The notes: generated by a model from the letters alone, not told the origin. Shown: positions 32,961-47,227, counted from the stretch's first letter. The stretch is 64,000 nt of DNA from Malania oleifera (GCF_029873635.1 NC_080423.1:89201191-89265190), one strand, 5' to 3'. Numbers and translations: made by a program.

Positions 32961-33073
32961 AGACCATACCGGGGAGGTTATCAGGTGCCACGTGGGGGCC
33001 AGTAGAGGAATGCAGCTCCAGTCAGGGTGTTTACTCTAACGCCGGGTGAGGCTGAGATGGCAGGTGACATGGT

Positions 33074-33555
33074 GACAAGTATGGTTATTATGCTTTCTTT
33101 TAAAGTTATTGCATTGTTTGATTCAAGAGTTATGCACTTGTTCGTGTCTTCGTAGTGTGTTAAATTATGTGGGGCTGAGACATAATCATTAGATGTTGAA
33201 TTGTTGGTATCTACACCAACTGGGTCAGTAGTGAGGTGTAGTAGGGTGCTTCGAGGTTGTCCAGTTGATATTCAAGGAAAGACATTGTCTTCTGATTTAA
33301 TAGTGCTAGACATGCACGGGTTTGATGTTATTTTTGGCATGGATTGGTTAGCAGCTAATTTTGCCAACACAGATTGTCAAGCACGAGAAGTGATATTCAG
33401 ATCTCCGGGGAAAGCATAATTCAAGTTCGTGGGATCGCGAGTGCACTCCCCGCCTCAGCTAGTTTCAGCTATTCAGACCAGAAGACAACTGTTGAGTGGT
33501 TGTCAAGGGTTTGTGGCTGTTGTAAAGGAGATGTCAGAGAATGAATTAAAACTTC
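33074..33555 (+). pseudogene. Tekay-like aspartic protease fragment, truncated
   Basis: Begins with ALFDSRVMHLF, the protease active-site segment that is normally ALFDSGATHSF, so the Gly after Asp-Ser is changed. It continues through LVSTPTGSVV and the later GFDVIFGMDWL motif to FRSPG, and a linker region follows. The similarity ends at about 33555, before the RT should begin. The rest of pol and the 3' LTR are absent. Confidence 0.78.
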
Positions 33556-33734
33556 CTAGCACATTGAGTGGTTACCCTCTAAAGCTAGAAGAAGAACAAC
33601 AAGAAGAAGAAGAAGAAGAAGAAGAAGAAGAAGAAGAAGAGCCATTCATGAAAGATATTTTAATGTCAAACATCGGTTATAAGCATGAAATTTTTTTTCA
33701 TGGTTGTACATATTCTACATTATTGGATACATAA
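33556..33734 (+). other. GAA-rich tail fused to the protease frame
   Basis: The linker frame from 33429 runs without a stop across the break into unrelated sequence with a Glu-rich run of about 17 residues coded by gaa repeats (33600-33645), ending at 33732-33734. The join of retroelement and other sequence looks accidental. No promoter or domain supports a gene. Confidence 0.45.
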
Positions 33735-33906
33735 TTTGAATGCATAAGTTTGAATGTAGCTTGAATCTATGAGTTATCTTTTGACTTTGAGAATGATAGA
33801 TTATTTGAATTCATATGATTGTATGGGTTATACCTAGAGGGTTTATTTGATTTTGGAATAGGATCTTGATTTGAATATATTAGGTCATTTGACCTAATGC
33901 ATGACT
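33735..33906. other. Non-coding spacer
   Basis: AT-rich sequence with gaat-rich words. No feature recognised. Confidence 0.3.
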
Positions 33907-34620
33907 GTTAGAATATTATTAATGATGCATTTTCTCGGTTCTCAAGACTGAATGTGCAAAAATCATGGAGAAAACAAGCCAGAGAAAGAAACTAGTTCAA
34001 ATGAGAAAAAAATATAAATAAAGACAGAGTAGAAATTTAGAGAAAAAATAATAGAGGAGAAAGAAATTGAAATTTAAAGAGAAATGAACAAACTTAACAA
34101 TGAATTATGTTGTGTTTTTTTGGCTCATATACTTGATGGAGTGCATAAACAAGGAAGAAAACATAGGTTAAAGTCACTTGTGCTAAGGAGTAGCAAAAAA
34201 CCATCGGCTGTTTGGCCAAATTAGTTGACAGTTTGATCCAAAATTCAAACAATTACATTTTGTCTAAAACGGCGGGACACCCAGCGCAAATTTGAATTTT
34301 GAATAATTGGACGTTATTTTGGTTGGGTCTCAGGGGGAAATTCCGAGGAGAGTTATAAATACATAGAATACATTATATATAGTGTGCTTGAGGGCCAGAA
34401 GGGGTGCCATGGGTGCCAAGTGTTGTTAAGAGTATCCTTGATAGGATTCATGTATTGTTCATGTAACTTGGACAATGATATAGTGAATCCTTGTCATTTG
34501 CTCCAGTGGATGTAAGCATTGCTAAACCACGTGATTATTGGTATCATTGTTTTTGTTATTGCTTTCTTTATATTGTTGTGATTGTGGAATTATTCTATAT
34601 TTGCCATTTAGATTGCTCCA
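33907..34620 (+). mobile_element. Copia-type (Tork-like) LTR remnant, limits approximate
   Basis: Starts TGTTAGAATATTATTAATGA, contains a TATA box ttataaatac at about 34353, and about 140 bp later the U5 words ccagtggatgtaagcattgc and aaccacgtgattattgg, typical of plant copia LTR ends. The end at about 34620 (gctcca) is a guess. No target duplication or internal region was found, so it is probably a solo LTR. Confidence 0.6.
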
Positions 34621-34797
34621 TTATTTTTTTTTATCCTTTTAAACAATTATATATTCCGATGTACTTATATGGGGGTCTTTACATAACAAATTACATAGGA
34701 AGGAGGACTATACAAAGAGAGAGAGAGTAGAATGGCTGTAAAAAAATGACCGAAAAACTAGTTAAAGGAGGTGAGAGAAAAAATGGAAGAACATAAC

Positions 34798-34841
<44 letters not shown>

Positions 34842-35265
34842 AGCGGCTAGTGCGGTGGCCAGAAATAGTAGCAGTGGTGATGGAGTCTGATTAGGCGCTA
34901 GCCACAACGACGATGGTGGCTTGAGGGAGGTGGCTAATAAGGTGGAGCTCTGACATGGTGGTGGCCAGAAATGGCAACAACAATGATGAAGGCAATCAAG
35001 TAATAGTGGCCATGACAATGGCAACTCTTGGGGAGGGGGGATCGCAAGCACATTAGATAAGACATGTTCTGGATCTCAGGAGAAGAACAAAAGAAGAGCA
35101 GCAAACAACGGGTGGGGAGTTTCCTTTTACTAATCTAAACATTCTTTTCTGATTTTTTTTTTTTTTCAGCAGGAGATGTGGAGCCCACATGTCACGTGTC
35201 AAAAATTGAAAGGTGAGGCGCAGCTACACGTGGAGGGACTGATTCCTCTTATAATTTCCCTAGAT
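34621..35265. other. Low-complexity spacer with (GA)n
   Basis: A GA run lies at about 34802-34839 and a shorter one at 34720-34727. Between 34855 and 34990 the word ggtggccagaaat occurs twice about 105 bp apart in sequence rich in gtggtgatg-like words. Open frames are low complexity on both strands. No gene is supported. Confidence 0.55.
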
Positions 35266-36790
35266 GCCTCATGTATACATAATAAATTAATGGTGACCAA
35301 AACCCTCCACCTGGAATTAGTTTGCAAGTTTCCACGAAATATAAATGATCATCCTCACATGTATTCCCATTGACATATATGCACAAGGCATAAAATTGGG
35401 AACCAACTCCGAGACTTAGTCCCTAGCCAATGATCAACCTCTTCTCTCACTTTAAAAAAATATTACATGATCGATGCATGATAGGATTACCTAATACCAA
35501 ATCAATATATAATGATTTTAATTTTCTCTGTTTAATTAAATGAGCTTGTTGACCATATCAAACTTTTGGTTAAGTATAGCATGCATTAGGACTCTTTCCA
35601 CATGCACTAATTAATAATTATGGGCCTTATGATTGCCCTTGGTCAATGATGCTATCTCATGACTGTTGGTTTTGTGCATTAAGCACTGTTCACAATTGGA
35701 TTGAAGCTAAGGCGGCAACTAATACTTGTTGGGCGTGCTGGGATACAACTGCGATATAACTTGGCTAGCATGACTACACAACTGCAGCTGCTACTAATTA
35801 ATTTAGGAGAGCTTTTTTTCTTCTTTTTTTCCTTTTAAATAATCCACAGGAGAACTATTACAACCTTTTATGTCGTGTTTACTTTGCAGAATAAAATGGA
35901 CTGGAAATAATATAAGAAATTTTGACTAAAATATATAAAATTTTGATTTATTCCACATTTATATAATGCACTTATATATAATTTTCTATCAACTTATTTG
36001 ATTCTTTTTCCACCCCAAAGGAGCACACTCAGTCTAGGCTATCGAATGAAAAATAATTCATATTTCATTTCATACTTCTTTTTATCTTTCTCAAAATTTA
36101 AACGGGAGACTTTTAATATCAAAGTCATAAACTTTAAGCTCTTTAGGAAATAGATTACTTAATCGTCTTGTGAAATTGCTTGTGTCAATGATGGGGGAGG
36201 TGTGAGGGAGACATAATATGTCTCCTAATAAGTTTTCCCATCGATGGATTATTATTATACGTGAGTAGTAGTTAATTAATTGCATATCTTTACCATGTAA
36301 ATTAATTCTACCTAAGTTGATGATAATGAAATAGTAATCTTAAGTGGAGATTTATTACTTATTCATAAACATCAAAATTAAGACATAAGATTATGTTTAA
36401 ATTTGTACCCTATTAATTTAAAATGATAAATAATGAAGTAGATATATGTGGGTTATATATTAACAACTACTCAGATAATTATAAGATGCTGCTCGTGATA
36501 TATATGCACAATATGTGGTAATTAAAAATGAGAAGATGAGAAAGTTGATGATGAAAGAGTGGCATGATAATTAAAACTCATATTTCCTAACTTGTGAATT
36601 CTGTACTCTAAATTAATTTCTTTATTTTTATTGATGTGTGGACTTTCAGAACACCTAGCTAAGGAATATGTACGCCTTGTTAAATATATGTTTGATCTAA
36701 CAAAATATCAAATCTGGGATGCCCCAGAGTTGATAGTTCAACGCAATTAATTACTTGTTCTATGAGTTTTTGTGCTCCAAATTATGGGAA
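35266..36790. repeat. Copy 2 of the duplicated non-coding segment
   Basis: Collinear with 27842-29458. It holds a TTGACC W-box-like word at about 35549, and the same word is present in copy 1 (about 28231). This copy is the distal upstream region of the peroxidase gene, so the pair may be what is left of a tandem duplication that once included the gene. Confidence 0.85.
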
Positions 36791-37330
36791 ATATAGAATG
36801 CATATGCCCTCAATTATCATGTGACGGGAAAGCATACTATTTTGGTTGAAATAAACATTTTATGAATAAAAAAAAAAAACCATGGTGAGTACTTAGACAC
36901 AAAGTGCTGCAAGTGCAAGGCAACATGGAGGGGATTATTCTACAATTCCTCCCTAACTCTTGCTTAAAAGCTCATGTTCCTTGTGTTGTGGTTTATGTGT
37001 TATTGAGTAGGTTTGACTATAAAACGTACATGATTTTAAGAAAAATGTTGACAACTTATAATAATAATAATAATATATTGTATTAATTGCACTATTCCTT
37101 CCTTGATCCACCTATGTCCTGCAAGTTTCCCTATAATTTTCATGTCGGACTCGTTCAAACAATTTTTGTTTTTCCGCAGCTTGCATGCTCGTGCTTGAAT
37201 ATGTTATACCTTCTTTCTTTCATCCCAAACAAACACTAGTTTCTTTGAAGTTGTCTCGTTGGCCGGGTCCAATAATAGACGAAGTAATAATAGAATTGAT
37301 CCCTTTCTCTCTCTCTCCCTCTCTCCCTTC
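36791..37330 (+). promoter_or_regulatory. Upstream region of the peroxidase gene
   Basis: Single-copy relative to the duplicated segment. It contains an A-run at about 36868-36879, an aat run at about 37060-37074 and a CT-rich block ctctctctccctctctccct at about 37307-37327, just before the TATA box. CT-rich tracts just upstream of plant core promoters are common. No other element was confidently assigned. Confidence 0.5.
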
Positions 37331-37338
37331 TATAAATA
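37331..37338 (+). promoter_or_regulatory. TATA box of the peroxidase gene
   Basis: tataaata stands 110 bp before the ATG and directly follows a CT-rich tract, so transcription would start near 37360-37370 with a leader of about 75 bases. Inferred from sequence only. Confidence 0.75.
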
Positions 37339-37440
37339 CAAACATTTCCTTTGGCGGAAGCACAAAACATAACACGCACCATTATATCCAAATACAAGGC
37401 ACCACCAGCTAGCTAGGAGCTTAGAGCATATTAACTGGAT

Positions 37441-39384
<1,944 letters not shown>

Positions 39385-39545
39385 GTGATTGCTGTTTTTT
39401 ATTGGAAGCTGTAATAACATTCGCGATGAGAAACTGGGTTTTTTCTTTTCATTTCTTTTTTTATTTTTAGTTTCGGAAAATTCTTTGTAATTTGTAATGT
39501 TCAATTGCTTTCAATGTGGTTTAATTTATTTGTTCAAGTGAATGA

Positions 39546-39551
39546 AATAAA
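39546..39551 (+). terminator. Candidate poly(A) signal of the peroxidase gene
   Basis: aataaa lies 162 bp after the stop, followed by a T/G-rich stretch (attggtttgttcc). Plant signals are loose, so the exact cleavage site is not predictable. Confidence 0.5.
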
Positions 39552-40499
39552 TGTAAATGTCAATTGATACTATTGGTTTGTTCCTTCATAATATATTATT
39601 GGTTGTCATACTTTAATTGGGAGCGCTACTAATTATCTTTGTTATGTTTGAAATGGAATGAAATATGATTAATTTTATAGTTTTACATATTCATTATATA
39701 ACTTTTTATTCCTCCCATTTGCATTATGTTTCATTTTTAAGATCCCAAACAGCAAGTTTAGTGGCTAAGATAAAACCTTTCATCGTGGTGGAGTAATTAT
39801 TTGAGCATTCCACTCTTGTTTGTAATATTATTATATTTTTAAAAGCATCCATCAGGCATTATGACATGACATATGTGGAGATTATCCATTTTTCTAAAGT
39901 AGCCTAAGGTCGTTTTTTTTTTCAGGTCCTAAGATGCTTTAATGAATATTATAGAGATGAATATGTGATTGTACTTTAAAATATGAAAATGTAAAAATAA
40001 TAAAAAATAAAAATAAAAAAGCAAACAGGAACTTAGGAACAACATTTTTTTTTTTTCTATTAGGAAGTTTAATAGGCCTAAACTATGTAGAATACTAATT
40101 AAATTTAGCCCACTCTTTTCCAAAATTTTAACATAAAACATTTATATGTAATTTAATGAAAAATAAAAGTCAAACACCTTTTAAGAGATGGTATATATTT
40201 AAATGAGCAGATGATGAATTGCATTGGTTGAGAATGGACTCCTTATGCCAACTTCCATCAAAAGTGCAAGGATATATATAGTAAGAATCATATAAATTTT
40301 AAAAATAATAGAAGAAAGGAGAAACGACAGAGGTGAAAAGAATTAGATTAGAAGAGATAATTTGAAATGTAGAAATCCCAATTTGTCCAAGGCTTATATA
40401 AAAAAATTTAATAAATTTTTATTTCATAAAAAAATGAGATACAGGAAAATGAAATATAGGGAAAATTAAAAATACAACAATTTTACAAAAAAAAAAAAA
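39552..40499. other. Intergenic, no gene seen
   Basis: AT-rich with several homopolymer runs (T-run about 40045-40055, A-run about 40488-40498). Nothing assignable. Confidence 0.55.
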
Positions 40500-41070
40500 T
40501 ACAAGAAAAAATAAAAGAGTTAGGCTCTCCAATTCCATGCTAGCACCTGCACACATGCATAAAGGAAGCAATTAGGAAAATCAACATTAAAGATTGATTG
40601 ATTTGTTTCTTAATTTGATTGATATGCAATAAATATTGAGTGACATGTTTCTTAATTTGATTGACCCAAGTTTAAATATTCCCGAAACACACATGAAAGG
40701 AAATCAGCAATAAATATCAAGTTTCAATGCTCCCAAGCCTATAATGGAAATTTTCTTTGAGAATGATAGGAAACACATGGAAGGATAAACAATTAGGAAA
40801 TCAACAATAACGATTAATTGATTTGTTTCTTAATTTGATTGATCCATTTTTTATTTGATTTAAATGCTAATCAATACTCACAAACCTATAAATAGAGGCT
40901 TTCTAAGAGACACTAACACATACACAGAGAGATAGAATCATAGAGAGACAAATCGTGAGCCATTGTGAGAATTCTGATCAAGGGTGAGATATAGAGAGTG
41001 TGAATTAAAGATGTGGTGAAGGAGTAAAAGGAATCCTGAAAGTTGTTGAAAGAATCCAAGAGGACAGGGG
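40500..41070 (+). mobile_element. Possible LTR remnant with internal repeats
   Basis: The block gattgatttgtttcttaatt plus tgattgat appears at about 40595 and again (gattaattgatttgtttctt) at about 40813, with related words near 40640. A TATA box cctataaatagaggc lies at about 40887, followed by a leader-like stretch. It resembles the promoter half of an LTR and is cut at 41071 by SIRE copy B. Termini not found. Confidence 0.4.
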
Positions 41071-42924
41071 TGTTGGCCTAACATGGATTTCGAATCTTGT
41101 TTTGATGAAAACAAATAAAGTTTAATTTAACAAGTTTTGGTTTAAGTGATGATATATTAGGAAACCTAATATGAAAAGTTCAAAAAGTTCAAGAATTGAA
41201 AGACCTATACTTCATTCACAAGGTGATCAAATGAAAGCTCAAAAAGGCCCAAGATGGTCAAGACATATGAAGTTTAAAGAATACTCAAGCTCAAGGCAAA
41301 AATGATTCAAAGCAATGATATACATGAAGACCTCAAAGTTTAGAGAGTTTTTAGTGTCTTTAGGAAGTCTTATGTAAGTACTTCACTTTAAATATCATTT
41401 TGAGTGCTTTGAAGCTCATTAGGGGTTAATATGGACTTAGAGACCTTACTTTGAAAACCTGGAAAAATGCATTTTAAATGTAACAAAGCAAGATGGCTAA
41501 GAGTTTTGGAAACTAACTTGAAAAAAAGTATTTATAATTGTTCAGGAGACTGACCTGTGTTTGGTCAAGCGACTGACATTTTACCTGAATTAATTTTGAA
41601 CATACAGTAAAGGATTAGGCGACAAACCCCTAGCACCTCAGAGGACTAAACCTGTTTTGAACTGAAAAATTGTACTGTGTTCAAAGGTTAGACGATTGAC
41701 CACAAAGGGTTTAGGCGACTAACCCTCGTAAACGGCTAGTTTTTTTATATAAAAAAAAAAAAAAAATTAAATTACAAATTCAAGTTGCTTGTGCCCCAAA
41801 CTTTCTAAAAACTTGGGAAACACTCCAAGTAACTTGGACTACACGAATTTAAAGCTTTTTAAGCCTATAAATAGATGGTTTCTCAAATCAAATTAATCAC
41901 CAAGAATTAAAAATCAGTTTTCAAGCTATATTGCTCACTCTCTCTCAAAGCCCTCTTGCACACATATTCTTGCTAAAAAATTTCTAAGAAAAACTGAGTC
42001 TCTGATCACAAATCTGAAAGCTAATCTTCTGAGTTTTGATTCATATCAAAAGGAAGAAACTCCGTGACATCCTCGAGCTTCAAATTTCATTCTATTTGAT
42101 ATTTACTTTGAAGTATTAGTTGTGCTTAATTTTGTACTAACTAGCTCTATCTGAGAGCACTTCTTGTACACAAGAATTATTTCTTGTCTCTTTATTTTCT
42201 TGATGGCTCGGTGTTATTGGATCGTTGTACCGAGTGTGGGCTATCGATTGGAGTGGGGGCTCTACCCTAATTGAAAGAGGGATTGTAACGGTTTGTTTCG
42301 CCTGTAAAAAAGTGTTATAGTGGAATCCTTAGGTGGTCTTACCTAAGGCGAGGACATAGGCCAATATAAGCCGAACCTCGTAAAAACTCAGTCTCACTCC
42401 CAACCCTTACTCTTTAATTTTTCAGTATATATAAATTGTGTGGTTGTGTATCTGAGTGTAGGAAGCTAAAACAATTGAGATTGAGAAAAATTTTAATTTA
42501 AGGAAGTACGTTGATTGATCTTTTGCCGAAACCTTGAAGGGATTGCATTGATCAATCGTTTGCAGAAACCTTGGTTAAAAGGAAGCGCATAAGATCCATA
42601 AATATAAGGCTTTAATCAAAATCTACACTGAGTTTTGCAAACACTGAATCAAGGAAGTGCTGCTACAACTTTTGTGTTGGTAACTTGTTGATTGGTAAAT
42701 TGGTTGATTGATTGATATTGTTGAAGGTATTTGGCTTGTGTTGATATGGAGTGTGGATTGTGGTTGGTTGATTGATTGATATTGTTGAAGATTTTTTTTC
42801 TTTTGTTGATATTGAGTGTGGATTGTGGTTGGTTTAATTAAAAATCAAATCATTCTTGAGAATTTGTAAAAAAAAATTAAAAACCCAATTCACTCCCCCT
42901 CTTGGGACTACACCTTAGTTTTCA
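41071..42924 (+). mobile_element. 5' LTR of SIRE-like copy B
   Basis: Starts TGTTGGCCTAACATGGATTT and ends gggactacaccttagttttca. It contains the same gaggacatagg/gccgaacctcgtaaaaactc U5 block as the other SIRE LTRs (about 42345-42390). An array of gactgac/gcgactaac words lies at 41540-41740. A TATA-like cctataaatagatgg is at about 41866. The five bases before it are agggg. Confidence 0.8.
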
Positions 42925-42925
42925 A

Positions 42926-42940
42926 TTAATATCAGAGCGG
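42926..42940 (+). other. Primer-binding site of copy B
   Basis: ttaatatcagagcgg, a mutated form of the initiator tRNA-Met site ttggtatcagagc. Confidence 0.7.
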
Positions 42941-42980
42941 GGTTATAGCAAATCTTAATTAGAAGCTATATAAAGATTTA

Positions 42981-43450
42981 AATGGCACACATAGGCGTAG
43001 CTCCCTTTAGAGAGGGTCAATCCTCAACCAGACCTCCGATCTTTTGTGAACTTAATTACACATTTTGGAAACAAAGAATGAGGATCTACCTTCAAACCAT
43101 GTACTAGAAAGTATGGAGGGTTGTCACACATGGTGATCTTATCCCTACCAAACTTGTAGATGGAAAAGAAGTTTCCAAAAAAGAAAAAATATGACCGGAA
43201 ACGACCATAAGATGTTGCAAGTTAATTCAAGGGCTATAAATGATTTATATTGTGTTCTTGACATAAATAAATTCAACAGGGTCATGGCATGCAAAATAGC
43301 AAAAGAAATATAGGACAAACTATAGGTAACCTATGAAGGTACCATTGATGTGAGAGATAATAGAATTGACATGCTTACTAGCGAATATGAAACTTTTAGG
43401 ATGAATCTAGATGAATCTATTACAAATATATACACTGGGTTCACTCATAT
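42981..43450 (+). pseudogene. SIRE copy B gag start, broken
   Basis: The ATG at 42981 begins MAHIGVAPFREGQSS and then PPIFCELNYTFWKQRMRIYL, the N-terminal motif of SIRE gag (compare 46284 onward). Stops at about 43107 and 43305-43325 and a frameshift near 43187 break it. It ends within ...TGFTHIV where a gypsy LTR begins at 43451. The rest of copy B is expected to the right of this window. Confidence 0.8.
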
Positions 43451-44257
43451 TGTAGAGACTCGAAAAATATAATAATTATTATAATTGAAAAATGAGGAAA
43501 TTTGGTTTCGTAAAGACCAAACTATCGACAATTTGGAGAGAGGCGTAGAAAATCGTCAACGATTTTGTATTTACCGCAGACCGGTTATAGGTGAAATGGT
43601 AAAAAGGGGCGGATTAAGACCCAAACCTTCAATGGTTTTGTGAAGGGTGCAAAAAACCGTCGATGGTTTTCTCTGCAGTGTTGATTATAAGAAAGTCATG
43701 TGAGCAATTTGTTAAATTAAAAACAAAATCTCTCTCTCTCTCTCTCTCAAACCCTACAGCAACCCTTCCCTTCTCTCTTCGATTTTGGCTCCATTTTAGC
43801 CCAAATTAACAATCAAGAATCACCACGAGGTTTGTGGGGAGATTGTCCACAACTTAATCGGAGCGAATCGCCAAGTTGAGATTCCAGGGCATCCATCCCA
43901 AAATCAGGGTAAGTGAGGTATTTTAGGGTATAATTGTTAAATTAGTGTATTTGGGGCCTAGGGAATATTAAATGATAATATTCTAGAGGTTGAGTTGATT
44001 AATTTGGGAAAAATATGAATTTCAGGGTTTTGAGTTTCGAACACCGCAGGCGTAGGAGTTGGGATTTAACGGGCCTCTCAGTAAGCCAGATAAGGGGAAT
44101 AAATTATAACAATTATTTTAAGAACTACTAGTTGAGTAAATATATGAAAATGAAATTAAGATATTCTCCTTGTGAATATTGTATTGAGAATATCATATGA
44201 AATTGTGTGGCATGAGGAACGTGACTAATATTTTATACTGAGATTGTGATAAAAATG

Positions 44258-44313
<56 letters not shown>

Positions 44314-44317
44314 GTTT
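43451..44317 (+). mobile_element. Gypsy LTR, left part
   Basis: Starts TGTAGAGACTCGAAAAATAT, resembling the Tekay-like starts TGTAACGACCCG. It contains a CT microsatellite (43730-43748), a leader-like tttcgattttggctccattt block similar to that of the LTRs at 29890 and 47250, and a long (TA)n run (about 44264-44310). The preceding five bases are catat. It is interrupted at 44318 by SIRE copy C. Confidence 0.72.
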
Positions 44318-46228
44318 TGTTGACCTTATAGGTCATACCCTGTTTGATTATGACAAATAATTTTGTATTTAATGTCTATCAAGTTTGTGTGTAGACTCAT
44401 ACTAGCAAGATCATTTGATGGCATGTGAAGACTTGAAGAATAAAGACTCAGAATATTCATTTATTGTAATTTATATTATCTTTATTTCGGGTCTATAATA
44501 GTAATATAGGAAAGGTCTATAATAATGAATGCATATCATGCATGTAGGAATCAATAAGCTCAAAGACTTTAGAATGACCCTAAGTCCTTGCACTTACACG
44601 TAAGATTGTCCCCAAATCACATAAAATATCAGGGAAATCAATTGAATTAAAACATGACTTAAAGGGCTAAAAGAATAGGGTTTCAGGGGACTGAACCATA
44701 GTGTTCAAATTACCTAAGTCAACCGAAACGTTAAATGGTCAAATAGTTTACCTGACTTCGGGCGATCAAACCAAAAAGGACTTCACCATCTTCGGTCAAC
44801 CGAACCTATACCCTTACCTTTTCCACCAACTTGGGTGCTCGAACTTCACGTTCAAAATAACCCCAGGTGACTGAATGCTCAAGTTCGATAAACCCAACTT
44901 GATACCCAGCAACCAAATCGCGGACTTTTGGAAAATGGCCTTGGTTCAGCAAACCGTTCTCTTCCTAGGGACCCGAACATGAAAAACGTACTTTTTCTCA
45001 TGTTTCTGTTCAGGCAACTAAACCACAGCTCAGGTGCCTGAAACTCTCGGGTTGCACAAATTTTTTACCATAGTTAAGAGGGGTTAAACAAGGTTAATTT
45101 TTCTAAACATTTTTAAAACAAATTTAATAATACCCTATGTATCCCCCAACAGTTATAAAATTGGCAAGTCTATATATAGGGGTTCATTTGCTATGATTAG
45201 GAACTAATTAGAAAATTGATTAGCAACAAATTCTCTGAAAAATTTCAAAGCCCATTCTTTCATACAAAGTCTATATAATCACATACTACCATTCTTTTGA
45301 GAAATCTAGCGTTGTGAGAATATCCTTGAGTGATTATTCATTTTTGGTTGTTGCAAAATACCCTCATCTGTTTATTGTATATTTTATTTTCGGATTGAGG
45401 GTTGAGCTGAGTTTTCCCCCCATATTTAATTTAAAAAATCTTTTGTGTGGGAAAACTTAGAGCTTGTGGGTCTTAGCATTCATATTGCAAGATACCTTAG
45501 CTCATATTTTTGTTTATGCAAAAACCTTTTCACAAGCTCATAGTTGAATATCTCTTTGTGCTTTTATATTGAGAAAATATTTTTGAGATATTCCTCTTTG
45601 AAACCCTAAATTGTGATTGATATTTTTTATCTATACATAGTTTCAAAGATTAGCTTGTTGATACACTCTTATACTTAAATTTGAGATAGTCATTACTTTG
45701 AGTGTTGATTGCATACATACACCATTGAGCTTATTGTTCTTACATTATTGATATGCTTTGATTATTACTGGTGCAAATCTGCTTGATTGAAAAGCATAAT
45801 ATTTGAACGCATCTTATATTGAAAATTGGTTGTATTCCAAGTGTAGCTTGAGGGGGTTTTAATCCAGCCCAGAACGATTGGTTCTAAAGGTTAAGGTCAG
45901 CCCTGTGCTAATTGACCTGGTTGTATTTAGGTGTCATTCCACCCGTTAAATGAGTCTTAGTGTAATCCTTGTGCTTGTGAGTCAAGGCGAGGACATAGGC
46001 TATTTGCCGAACCTCGATAACATAGCTGGTGTCATCTCTCTTTATTTTATTGTGCTTGCTTAATTAGATTACTTGTCCTATTTAATTTCAGTTGAATATA
46101 TCGATTTATTTTATATTTGCACTAGATTGACTCTAGGGTTGTGTAATACTACTGTCAGTTAACTGACCTAGGAAAGAAATTTTAAAATACCAATTCACCC
46201 CCCTTTTGGGATTACAGTAAAGCTAACA
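44318..46228 (+). mobile_element. 5' LTR of SIRE copy C, complete
   Basis: Starts TGTTGACCTTATAGGTCATA and ends agtaaagctaaca, 1,911 bp. The start is nearly identical to the 3' LTR start at 54067. It has a TATA-like tctatatataggggttc at about 45170 and the gaggacataggc/gccgaacctcg U5 block at about 45990-46015. The U3 part holds loosely repeated 'caaccgaac'-type words (44690-44960). Confidence 0.87.
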
Positions 46229-46230
46229 AT

Positions 46231-46242
46231 TGGTATCAGAGC
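46231..46242 (+). other. Primer-binding site of copy C
   Basis: tggtatcagagc, two bases after the LTR, exactly complementary to the 3' end of initiator tRNA-Met. Confidence 0.88.
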
Positions 46243-46283
46243 CTAGTAGCTTAGACTTAAACGTTTTTCTGCAAAAGATCTAA

Positions 46284-46841
46284 ATGGCTCACAACACTGT
46301 AACCCCTTTCCCTGAGGGACCCTCTTCCACACATCCTCCTATTTTCAGTGGTGTCAATTACCCCTTCTGGAAAGAAAGGATGTGTATTTACCTTTAGAAT
46401 ATTGCCTGGAAGGTGTAAAGAGTTGTCTCTAAGGGAAACTATGTTCCTATGAAAATTGAAGGTGAAACTAGAGTTCCCAAAACTGAAAAAGAATATACTG
46501 ATGATGATATGAAAGCTCTTAGTATAAATGCTACTGCCATGAATAATCTCTATTGTGGATTTGATGTTAAAAAATTTAATAGAGTTATGGCATGTTCTTT
46601 TGCTAAGAAGATATGGGATAAGTTAGAGGTCACCAATGAGGGTACTAGAGATGTGAAAGATAGTAGGATTGATATGTTGACCAGTGAGTATGAAGCATTT
46701 AGGATGAACACTGGTGAGTCCATACAGAGCATGTACACTAGATTCACACACATTATTAAATCACTGCATGCATCAAGTAAGACATGTCCTACGTATTAAA
46801 TAATCAAAAAAATCCTTAGGGGTCATATCTGAGAGTAGAGA
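46284..46841 (+). pseudogene. SIRE copy C gag, first part
   Basis: The ATG at 46284 starts MAHNTVTPFPEGPSS. Early stops fall at about 46395 and 46416, where relatives have Gln and Trp. The frame then stays open from 46449 to 46799 (116 residues) with the capsid motifs NNLYCGFDVKKFNRVMAC and MLTSEYEAFRMNTGESI. A stop at 46797 precedes the break at 46842, where a gypsy solo LTR is inserted. Confidence 0.85.
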
Positions 46842-47192
46842 TGTAGTGACCCAAAAAATGATAATATTTAAATAATAAAAGGGAGGAAAATGGGAACAGG
46901 AACAGAAGGAGGCAGTAAACTTCGTCGACAACATTGCATTTTGGAGAATATAATAATTTCAAGAAAATTGTCAGGCTTCATCGACGAATACAAGGATTCG
47001 TCGACAAAGGTCTTCAGGATCTTGTTGACAAGAAAATACCAAGCAATGGATTTGGGCTACTCTGAATTTCATCGACGAATGGTGAAGTTCGTCAATGAAT
47101 TTTATGAAGGACTCATCGACAAGGTGACGTGTCTCGTCGACGAATCTGACCCTATAAATAGTGCAAACTCGGATTTTTATTCAAATTTCAGT

Positions 47193-47227
<35 letters not shown>

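Noticed and set aside
34758..35051. Minus-strand Ser/Leu/Pro-rich frame
   Set aside because: It derives from a GA microsatellite and low-complexity repeats; no promoter, splice or domain evidence.
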